DNA of 64,000 nucleotides from assembly GCF_013387495.1 (NCBI RefSeq), contig NZ_JABZEE010000007.1, positions 248,001-312,000 of the forward strand. Direction: 5' to 3'. The notes beneath the pieces were generated by a model. It saw nothing but the letters and a program-made list of their open reading frames with translations, had not been told where the DNA came from and ran no database searches. The DNA comes from Streptomyces sp. PKU-EA00015 (GTDB lineage: Bacteria; Actinomycetota; Actinomycetes; Streptomycetales; Streptomycetaceae). This document shows, one piece after another, positions 7,727 through 16,098 of the stretch; the stretch's first letter is position 1; the number at the start of each line of letters is the position of its first letter. A program made the position numbers and the translations under genes.

Positions 7727-8178
7727 AGCGCATGTCCCCTTGAAACCGTGCTGAGTGGATACAGGACAAGTCGGATACGGACGGGACTCCTGACCGGCCT
7801 GTGCCGGATCCGGCACCCCGCACTGTGCCAACGACCGTACATCTGCTGTGTAAGTAGATGTAAATATGACTCATTGCGAATCTAGCCAAAGACACCAGCG
7901 AATGGGAAGAAAAGCCGCTGAATGGGGCATGACTCGCCGAAGAAACGACGGTGACCTGCGGCGCTGCGGTTCGCGTACGGCCCCTTACGCAGAGTGCCGA
8001 AGAGCCTCGCCCGACCCGTAACTCTTTCGAGTGACCGTCGTTGAGAGGGCGGAGGCGGTTGAAGGGACAAGCTGTCGGGCACATGTCCGAGAGCGTTCAA
8101 CCGCTCAGGTGAAGAAACGTACCCAGCCTGGAGGCTCAAGGTGACGCGCATTTGCTGCGAGAGCCACGGAGGTCAGTC
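7727..8178. promoter_or_regulatory. whiD-bldM intergenic control region
   Basis: A 452-bp divergent region without a gene. On the whiD side it contains a perfect 16-bp palindrome, GTGCCGGATCCGGCAC (7802-7817). It also contains an inverted repeat, TACATCT-N11-AGATGTA (7839-7845 and 7857-7863), a plausible dimer-binding operator. On the bldM side is the sigma-BldN promoter listed separately. Both flanking genes are developmental, so several regulators may act here. I did not identify BldD, WhiG or BldM sites with confidence. Confidence 0.6.
8017..8044 (+). promoter_or_regulatory. Sigma-BldN-type promoter of bldM
   Basis: CGTAAC at 8017-8022 and CGTTGA at 8039-8044 are separated by exactly 16 bp. 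This matches the CGTAAC-N16-CGTTGA consensus I know for promoters read by the developmental ECF sigma factor BldN. The element lies about 135 bp before the bldM start, and bldM is a known BldN target. Confidence 0.85.
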
Positions 8179-8790
8179 ATGACATCCGTCCTCGTCTGCG
8201 ACGACTCCCCGCTTGCCCGAGAGGCGCTCCGCCGCGCGGTCGCGACCGTGCCCGGCGTCGAGCGCGTGACGACCGCGGCCAACGGCGAGGAAGTCCTCCG
8301 CCGCTGGGGCGCGGACCGCTCGGACCTGATTCTGATGGACGTACGCATGCCCGGACTGGGCGGCGTCGAGACCGTACGCCGGCTGCTGTCGGCCGATCCG
8401 GGCGCCCGGATCATCATGCTCACCGTCGCCGAGGATCTCGATGGTGTCGCGCTCGCGGTCGCCGCCGGCGCCCGGGGTTATCTGCACAAGGACGCCTCGC
8501 GCGCCGAACTGCGGGCGACCGTGACCCAGGCGCTCGCCGACCCGACGTGGCGGCTCGCCCCGCGCCGGCTCCGCTCGGCAGAGATGGGAGCCGCACCCAC
8601 CCTCACCGCGCGCGAGATCCAGGTGCTGGAGGGCATGAGCCACGGCCGGTCCAACGCGGAGATCGGGCGTGAGCTGTTCTTGTCCGAGGACACGGTGAAG
8701 ACGCACGCCAGGCGCCTGTTCAAGAAGCTCGGCGCCTCGGACCGGGCACACGCGGTGGCGCTCGGATTCCGGTGGGGCCTGGTCCGCTGA
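8179..8790 (+). CDS. bldM: BldM, orphan developmental response regulator
   Basis: Atypical NarL/FixJ-type response regulator of 203 residues required for aerial hyphae and sporulation in Streptomyces. The receiver domain (residues about 1-120) keeps the acidic pair VCDDSP and the putative phospho-site LILMDVRMPG. Phosphorylation is reported not to be essential for BldM. The C-terminal LuxR-type helix-turn-helix (LTAREIQVLEGMSHGRSNAE) binds DNA. The protein is nearly the BldM sequence I recall. The ATG at 8179 has GGAGGT five nt upstream. No sensor kinase gene is adjacent. Confidence 0.96.
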   Translation: MTSVLVCDDSPLAREALRRAVATVPGVERVTTAANGEEVLRRWGADRSDLILMDVRMPGLGGVETVRRLLSADPGARIIMLTVAEDLDGVALAVAAGARGYLHKDASRAELRATVTQALADPTWRLAPRRLRSAEMGAAPTLTAREIQVLEGMSHGRSNAEIGRELFLSEDTVKTHARRLFKKLGASDRAHAVALGFRWGLVR

Positions 8791-8808
8791 GTGGGCCCGT
8801 ACGGGGTG

Positions 8809-8833
8809 ACGGATGCCCGAGGGCATCCGTTTC
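8809..8833 (+). terminator. Terminator after bldM
   Basis: A perfect 10-bp stem, ACGGATGCCC / GGGCATCCGT, with a 2-nt formal loop is followed by TTTCCC. It starts 19 nt after the bldM stop codon. Confidence 0.75.
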
Positions 8834-9000
8834 CCGCGCGATGCCGCATCCTTGAGGGTGTGGAGTTCCTCGGGGACAAGTCGGTCGAGCGGGAGGGGAG
8901 GGCGCAGGAGATGAGTTCCGGCGCACCTGCTCATAACGCTTCGGTGCACAACATGGGACGCGGTGCCACGGACGCTCCGGCGCCGAGGCACCATGGACCG

Positions 9001-9588
9001 ATGCGTGACGACGAGGCGGCGAACGCCCAGGGGGCCATCGGTGCGCTCGTCCATCGTGCCGTCGACGGCGACGAGCAGGCCACGCACGACCTGCTCGCGC
9101 ACGTCCACCCGCTCGCGCTGCGCTTCTGCCGGTCCCGTCTGAACAGGCTTCCGGGCGACGCCCGGCACTTCGCCGACGACCTCGCCCAGGAGGTGTGCGT
9201 CGCGGTGCTGATGGCACTGCCGCGCTACAGGGACACCGGAAGGCCCTTCGAGGCCTTCGTCTTCGCCATCGCCTCGCACAAGGTCGCCGACCTGCAGCGG
9301 GCGGCGATGCGGCACCCCGGCTCGACGGCCGTGCCGTCCGACGAGATGCCCGAGCGGCCCGACGACTCCCTCGGTCCCGAGGAGCGCGCGCTGCTCAGCG
9401 ACGACGCCGAGTGGGCCAAGAAGCTTCTCGCCAACCTCCCGGAGAACCAGCGCGAGCTGCTGGTGCTGCGCGTCGCCGTCGGGCTGACGGCGGAGGAGAC
9501 GGGCCAGATGCTGGGGATGTCGCCGGGTGCGGTGCGGGTCGCCCAGCACCGCGCGCTGAGCCGTCTGCGGGCGCTGGCCGAGCAGTGA
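9001..9588 (+). CDS. SigD-like ECF RNA polymerase sigma factor
   Basis: Sigma-70-family (ECF) factor of 195 residues that directs RNA polymerase to an unknown regulon. Region 2 includes [30 protein letters not shown]; region 4 includes [23 protein letters not shown] and [16 protein letters not shown]. The phrase [23 protein letters not shown] closely resembles mycobacterial SigD, which also lies near guaB2. The ATG at 9001 gives the usual length. ATGs at 8911 and 8953 are in-frame alternatives, the first touching a GCAGGAG. No anti-sigma gene is next to it. Confidence 0.85.
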   Translation: MRDDEAANAQGAIGALVHRAVDGDEQATHDLLAHVHPLALRFCRSRLNRLPGDARHFADDLAQEVCVAVLMALPRYRDTGRPFEAFVFAIASHKVADLQRAAMRHPGSTAVPSDEMPERPDDSLGPEERALLSDDAEWAKKLLANLPENQRELLVLRVAVGLTAEETGQMLGMSPGAVRVAQHRALSRLRALAEQ

Positions 9589-11214
<1,626 letters not shown>

Positions 11215-11225
11215 CGCGTACGTCC

Positions 11226-11265
11226 CACGAGGGGCGGTCCCGGGTCGCCGGGTCCGCCCCTCGTG
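11226..11265 (+). terminator. Terminator after guaB
   Basis: A 12-bp stem (CACGAGGGGCGG / CCGCCCCTCGTG) encloses a GC-rich 16-nt loop, beginning 11 nt after the guaB stop. The following guaB3 gene is therefore probably transcribed mainly from its own promoter. Confidence 0.75.
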
Positions 11266-11326
11266 CGTGGGTCGGGGATACTGGTAGGGCCCCAGGCGCA
11301 GAAGTAAGAGGGAAAGGCCACACATC

Positions 11327-12451
11327 GTGACTGAGATCGAGATCGGGCGCGGCAAGCGCGGCCGCCGGGCGTACGCGTTCGATGACATCGCCGTCGTACC
11401 GAGCCGGCGCACGCGGGACCCGAAGGAGGTCTCGATCGCCTGGCAGATCGACGCCTACCGCTTCGAGCTGCCCTTCCTGGCCGCCCCGATGGACTCGGTC
11501 GTCTCCCCGAGCACCGCGATCCGCATCGGCGAGATGGGCGGTCTCGGCGTCCTGAACCTCGAGGGCCTGTGGACCCGCCACGAGGACCCGCAGCCCCTGC
11601 TCGACGAGATCGCCGAGCTGGACCCGGAGAGCGCCACGCGCCGGCTCCAGGAGATCTACGCCGCTCCGATCAAGGAGGAGCTGATCGGGCAGCGCATCAA
11701 GGAGGTGCGCGACTCGGGCGTCGTCACCGCCGCCGCGCTCTCGCCGCAGCGCACCGCCCAGTTCTCGAAGGCCGTCGTCGACGCCGGTGTCGACATCTTC
11801 GTCATCCGCGGTACGACGGTCTCCGCCGAGCACGTCTCCGGCGCCGCCGAGCCGCTGAACCTCAAGCAGTTCATCTACGAGCTCGACGTCCCGGTCATCG
11901 TCGGCGGCTGCGCCACCTACACCGCCGCGCTGCACCTGATGCGCACGGGCGCGGCGGGCGTGCTCGTGGGCTTCGGCGGCGGAGCCGCGCACACCACGCG
12001 CAACGTGCTGGGCATCCAGGTTCCGATGGCGACCGCCGTCGCCGACGTGGCCGCGGCCCGCCGCGACTACATGGACGAGTCCGGCGGCCGGTACGTCCAC
12101 GTCATCGCCGACGGCGGTGTGGGCTGGTCGGGCGACCTGCCGAAGGCGATCGCCTGCGGCGCGGACGCGGTGATGATGGGCTCGCCGTTGGCGCGCGCGA
12201 CCGACGCGCCGGGCAAGGGCCGCCACTGGGGCATGGAGGCCGTCCACGAGGACGTGCCGCGCGGCAAGCTGGTCGACCTGGGCATCGTGGGCACGACCGA
12301 GGAGGTCCTGACCGGTCCCTCGCACAGCCCGGACGGGTCGATGAACTTCTTCGGCGCGCTGCGCCGGGCGATGGCGACGACCGGCTACAGCGAGCTCAAG
12401 GAGTTCCAGCGGGTCGAGGTCACGGTGGCGGACTCGCAGCACAGCCGCTGA
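11327..12451 (+). CDS. guaB3: GuaB3 family IMP dehydrogenase-related protein
   Basis: Protein of 374 residues of the actinobacterial GuaB3 class, an IMP-dehydrogenase barrel without CBS domains. The N-terminal phrase GKRGRRAYAFDDIAVVPSRRT and the position next to guaB are diagnostic. It keeps barrel motifs (AAPMDSVVSP, DGGVGWSGDLPKAI). Where guaB has the catalytic GPGSICTT loop, this protein reads GFGGGAAHTTRN and has no cysteine, so it should not convert IMP to XMP. A GMP-reductase-like or regulatory role is possible. GTG start at 11327 with GAGGGAAAGG upstream. Confidence 0.9.
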   Translation: MTEIEIGRGKRGRRAYAFDDIAVVPSRRTRDPKEVSIAWQIDAYRFELPFLAAPMDSVVSPSTAIRIGEMGGLGVLNLEGLWTRHEDPQPLLDEIAELDPESATRRLQEIYAAPIKEELIGQRIKEVRDSGVVTAAALSPQRTAQFSKAVVDAGVDIFVIRGTTVSAEHVSGAAEPLNLKQFIYELDVPVIVGGCATYTAALHLMRTGAAGVLVGFGGGAAHTTRNVLGIQVPMATAVADVAAARRDYMDESGGRYVHVIADGGVGWSGDLPKAIACGADAVMMGSPLARATDAPGKGRHWGMEAVHEDVPRGKLVDLGIVGTTEEVLTGPSHSPDGSMNFFGALRRAMATTGYSELKEFQRVEVTVADSQHSR

Positions 12452-12467
12452 CGTCCGGCCGTACACA

Positions 12468-12507
12468 GGGAAGGGCCCGGCACTTCGGTGCCGGGCCCTT
12501 CCCTTGC
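12468..12507 (+). terminator. Strong UUCG-loop terminator after guaB3
   Basis: A perfect 16-bp stem (12468-12483 with 12488-12503) closes on the stable tetraloop TTCG and is followed by TTGC. It lies 17 nt after the guaB3 stop and should also insulate the convergent gene. Confidence 0.92.
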
Positions 12508-12603
12508 CACGTGCGGGGTGCGCGTCAGCCGTCGGCCTTCCCGGCTCGGGCACTCGCCCGGACGACGTGTGTTCTGCCGTCCGTGGCGCCGCGCTCCGGC
12601 TCC

Positions 12604-13833
12604 TCAGAGGCGGTGGGCTGCGCCCCCGGGGGTCGCTCCTCGGGTGTCGAGCAGGAGTTGCGCCTTGACCGCCAGCCCCTGGAGGTCGTACGTGCGGTGG
12701 TGCTGGAGCAGCACCGTCAGGTCCGCGTGGGCGGCGGCCTCGTACAGCGAGTCGGCGCGGGGGACGGGCAGTCCGTTCACCTGCCAGTCCGGGACGTACG
12801 GGTCGTGGTAGCTGACGGATGCGCCGAGGTCCATCAGGCGGCGGGCGATCTCGGTGGCGGGAGAGCCGGTCAGGTCGGCGAGGTCGGGCTTGTAGGTGAT
12901 GCCGAGGAGCAGGACGCGGGCGCCGCGGGCCGACTTGCCGTGCTCGTTGAGGAGTGTGGCGCTGCGCTGGATCACGTACTGCGGCATCCGGGTGTTGATG
13001 TCCTGGGCGAGGCCGACCATGCGCAGGATGCGGCCGGTGGGCGGGAGGTGGCCGGGGTCGAGGGGGACGCCGTGCCCGCCGACGCCGGGGCCGGGACGGA
13101 AGGCCTGGAAGCCGAACGGCTTGGTCTCGGCGCAGCGGATGACGTCCCACAGGTCGATGCCGAGATCGTGGCAGAGGACGGACATCTCGTTGACCAGTGC
13201 GATGTTGACGTGCCGGAAATTCGTCTCCAGCACCTTGACGGTCTCGGCCTCGCGCAGGCCGCGTGCCCGGACGACCTTGTCGGTGAGTCGGCCGTAGAAG
13301 GCGGCGGCCGACTCGGTGCAGGCGGGGGTGAGACCGCCGATGACCTTGGGGGTGTTGGCGTAGCCGTGGTCCCGATTGCCGGGGTCGGTGCGGCTGGGGG
13401 AGTAGGCCAGGTGGAAGTCGCGCCCCGCGCGCAGGCCGGAGCCCTGTTCGAGCAGCGGCCGGAGGAACTCCTCGGTCGTGCCGGGCTGGACGGCCGATTC
13501 GAGGAGCACGGTGGTGTGCGGGCGCAGCCGGGACCCGAGGGCGCGGGCCGCGTCCGCGAGTGCCGTGAGGTCGGGCGCGCCGTCCGGGCCGGGGGGTGTG
13601 GGGGCGCAGATGACGGCGGTGCGCACCCGTCCCAGTTCGGCCGCGTCGGTGACCGTGCGGAAGCCGGCGGAGAGCATGCGGCGGATGTCCGCGGCGGTGA
13701 CTCCGGCGGCCGGTTCGGCCGGACGGCGCGGGTCGGGGTCGTAACCGATGGTCTCGATGCGAGCTGCCACGGCGGCCTGGGCGAGGGGCAGACCGAGGTG
13801 GCCGAGTCCGATGACGGCGAGATCTGCGGGCAT
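12604..13833 (-). CDS. Nucleotide-sugar dehydrogenase relative lacking catalytic Cys
   Basis: Protein of 409 residues of the UDP-glucose/GDP-mannose dehydrogenase family. Active members oxidise a nucleotide sugar twice to a uronic acid. It has the NAD motif LAVIGLGHLGLPLA, the helix AETVKVLETNFRHVNIALVNE carrying the conserved Lys and Asn, and a C-terminal UDP-binding domain (LLLGITYKPDLADLTGSPA). The thiohemiacetal-forming cysteine, normally in GGHCIP, is replaced: this protein reads GVGGHGVPLDP. It may lack the second oxidation or be a non-enzymatic paralogue. The ATG at 13833 has AAAGGA upstream. Monocistronic, convergent with guaB3. Confidence 0.88.
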   Translation of the reverse strand: MPADLAVIGLGHLGLPLAQAAVAARIETIGYDPDPRRPAEPAAGVTAADIRRMLSAGFRTVTDAAELGRVRTAVICAPTPPGPDGAPDLTALADAARALGSRLRPHTTVLLESAVQPGTTEEFLRPLLEQGSGLRAGRDFHLAYSPSRTDPGNRDHGYANTPKVIGGLTPACTESAAAFYGRLTDKVVRARGLREAETVKVLETNFRHVNIALVNEMSVLCHDLGIDLWDVIRCAETKPFGFQAFRPGPGVGGHGVPLDPGHLPPTGRILRMVGLAQDINTRMPQYVIQRSATLLNEHGKSARGARVLLLGITYKPDLADLTGSPATEIARRLMDLGASVSYHDPYVPDWQVNGLPVPRADSLYEAAAHADLTVLLQHHRTYDLQGLAVKAQLLLDTRGATPGGAAHRL

Positions 13834-14063
13834 GGCGGTGGCCGTCCTTTCCCATAGCCGGAGGGGACAGAGGTCGCAAGCCCTGTGGGCGGAACGGGCG
13901 TGCGCAATGTCAGACTAGGCGTAAATATGACCGTTATGTCGGATTGTGCACGTGTGGCTAACGGAGTGTTATCCACAGGCGGTGGCTGAAGTCGGTGAGT
14001 GCGGACAGAATCGAGGTTGTGAGCCCGACCGCAGGGGACGCACGGGGGCGACGGGAGGCAGCA

Positions 14064-15770
14064 GTGAGGACAGCGACACTGGGACCCGAGGAGCGCGCCG
14101 CAGCGCTCGCCGGTATGGCCGAGCGTGAACTGGATGTGCTGGTGGTCGGCGCCGGCGTCGTCGGAGCGGGCACCGCGCTGGACGCGGCGACGAGAGGTCT
14201 GGCGACCGGGCTCGTCGAGGCGCGCGACTGGGCGTCGGGCACGTCGAGCCGGTCGAGCAAGCTCATCCACGGCGGCCTGCGGTATCTGGAGATGCTCGAC
14301 TTCGCCCTGGTCAGAGAGGCGCTCAAGGAGCGCGGGCTGCTCCTGGAGCGGCTGGCCCCCCACCTGGTCAAGCCGGTGCCCTTCCTCTATCCGCTGCAGC
14401 ACAAGGGCTGGGAGCGGTGGTACGCGGGCTCGGGCGTCGCGCTGTACGACGCGATGTCGGTCTCCTCGGGCCACGGGCGCGGTCTGCCCGTGCACCGTCA
14501 TCTGACACGGCGTCATGCGCTGCGGGTGGCACCCGCGCTGAAGAAGGACGCGCTCGTGGGCGCCCTGCAGTACTACGACGCCCAGATGGACGACGCCCGT
14601 TTCGTCACGACCCTGGTGCGCACGGCCGCGAGCTACGGAGCCCACGTGGCCAGCCGCGCAAGGGTGGTCGGCTTCCTGCGCGAGGGCGAGCGGGTCGTCG
14701 GGGCACGGGTGCTCGATGTCGAGGCCGGCGGGGAGTACGAGATCCGTGCCCGCCAGGTCGTCAATGCGACCGGGGTGTGGACGGACGACACGCAGGCGCT
14801 GATCGGCGAGCGCGGACAGTTCCACGTGCGGGCGTCCAAGGGCATCCACCTCGTGGTGCCGAAGGACCGCATCCACTCCTCCACAGGTCTGATCCTGCGG
14901 ACCGAGAAGTCGGTGCTGTTCGTCATCCCGTGGGGCCGCCACTGGATCGTCGGCACCACCGACACCGACTGGGACCTGGACAAGGCACACCCCGCCGCTT
15001 CCAGCGCGGACATCGACTACCTGCTGCAGCACGTCAATTCGGTGCTCGCAGTGCCCCTCACCCGCGACGACGTCCAAGGGGTGTACGCGGGACTGCGGCC
15101 GCTGCTCGCAGGCGAGTCCGACGCGACGAGCAAGCTCTCCCGCGAGCACACGGTGGCTCACCCGGTGCCGGGGCTGGTGGTCGTGGCGGGCGGCAAGTAC
15201 ACGACGTACCGGGTGATGGCGAAGGACGCGGTGGACGAGGCGGTGCACGGTCTCGACCAGCGGGTGGCCACATGCGTCACGGAGGAGATCCCGCTCCTCG
15301 GCGCCGAGGGCTATCGCGCCCTGTGGAACGCCCGGGCGAGGATCGCGTCGCGGATCGGGCTCCATGTCGTGCGCGTGGAGCACCTGTTGAACCGGTACGG
15401 CTCCCTGACGGAGGAGTTGCTGGCGCTGATCGCCGAGGACCCCTCGCTCGGCGAGCCGCTCACAGGCGCCGACGACTACCTCCGCGCCGAGGTCGTCTAC
15501 GCGGCCTCGCACGAGGGGGCACGCCACCTGGACGACGTGCTGACGCGGCGCACCAGGATCTCGATCGAGACCTTCGACCGGGGGACGCGCTGTGCGCGGG
15601 AGTGCGCGGAGCTGATGGCTCCGGTGCTGGGGTGGGAGAAGGCGCACGTCGAGAAGGAGATCGAGCACTACGAGAAGCGGGTCGAGGCGGAGCGGGAGTC
15701 GCAGCGTCAGCCGGACGACCTGACGGCGGACGCGGCGCGGCTGGGGGCGCCGGACATCGTGCCGAGATGA
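14064..15770 (+). CDS. glpD: Aerobic glycerol-3-phosphate dehydrogenase
   Basis: Membrane-associated flavoenzyme of 568 residues that oxidises glycerol-3-phosphate to dihydroxyacetone phosphate and passes electrons to quinone. The FAD-binding motif VVGAGVVGAGTALDAATRG lies near residue 30. Other family signatures are SRSSKLIHGGLRYLE, VPWGRHWIVGTTDTDWD-type wording (VIPWGRHWIVGTTDTDWD) and GGKYTTYRVMAKDAVD. The GTG at 14064 is chosen because GGGAGG lies 7 nt upstream; in-frame starts further up lack such a site. No glycerol kinase gene is adjacent. Confidence 0.95.
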   Translation: MRTATLGPEERAAALAGMAERELDVLVVGAGVVGAGTALDAATRGLATGLVEARDWASGTSSRSSKLIHGGLRYLEMLDFALVREALKERGLLLERLAPHLVKPVPFLYPLQHKGWERWYAGSGVALYDAMSVSSGHGRGLPVHRHLTRRHALRVAPALKKDALVGALQYYDAQMDDARFVTTLVRTAASYGAHVASRARVVGFLREGERVVGARVLDVEAGGEYEIRARQVVNATGVWTDDTQALIGERGQFHVRASKGIHLVVPKDRIHSSTGLILRTEKSVLFVIPWGRHWIVGTTDTDWDLDKAHPAASSADIDYLLQHVNSVLAVPLTRDDVQGVYAGLRPLLAGESDATSKLSREHTVAHPVPGLVVVAGGKYTTYRVMAKDAVDEAVHGLDQRVATCVTEEIPLLGAEGYRALWNARARIASRIGLHVVRVEHLLNRYGSLTEELLALIAEDPSLGEPLTGADDYLRAEVVYAASHEGARHLDDVLTRRTRISIETFDRGTRCARECAELMAPVLGWEKAHVEKEIEHYEKRVEAERESQRQPDDLTADAARLGAPDIVPR

Positions 15771-15805
15771 CGGACGCTCCGGCCTGCCCGCCGGAGCGTG
15801 TCCGT
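15770..15805 (+). terminator. Terminator after glpD
   Basis: The stem ACGGAC-GCTCCGGC pairs with GCCGGAGC-GT-GTCCGT across a 6-nt loop, with one 2-nt bulge. It begins at the last base of the glpD stop codon. Confidence 0.7.
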
Positions 15806-16098
15806 CCGCTCCGGCGGGCGGGCCGGTCTCCCCGACCGTTTCCGCCGAGCCCTGATCGGCGGTGAACCGCCTCGCCCACGGGGGCCGGGCAAGACGGGCA
15901 AAGCCCCCACCAGCGCAGGGTCGCGCTTCACAGCGCGTGACCGCCCGATCGGGGGCCGTGTCCGTGCGCCCGGTGGATGGACCCGGGAGAGATTCCCGTC
16001 CCGGAGTAAGGGACAATGGTCGCTCTGCCAGGGCGGGTTACCGCATCGAGCGGGAAGCGGCAGGCGCGGGCGAAGATCAGGGATCGCAGAGGGGACGC
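15806..16098 (+). other. Upstream region of first Ser/Thr kinase
   Basis: 293 bp without a gene. The only promoter-like element I see is GACAAT at about 16011-16016, with no convincing -35 box. No repeat or palindrome stands out. An in-frame ORF crosses the region from 15862, but its codons look non-coding and it has no ribosome-binding site. Confidence 0.4.

Noticed and set aside
8791..9000. Longer N-terminus for the SigD-like sigma factor
   Set aside because: It would cover the bldM terminator hairpin and add residues without family resemblance; the ATG at 9001 gives the usual length.
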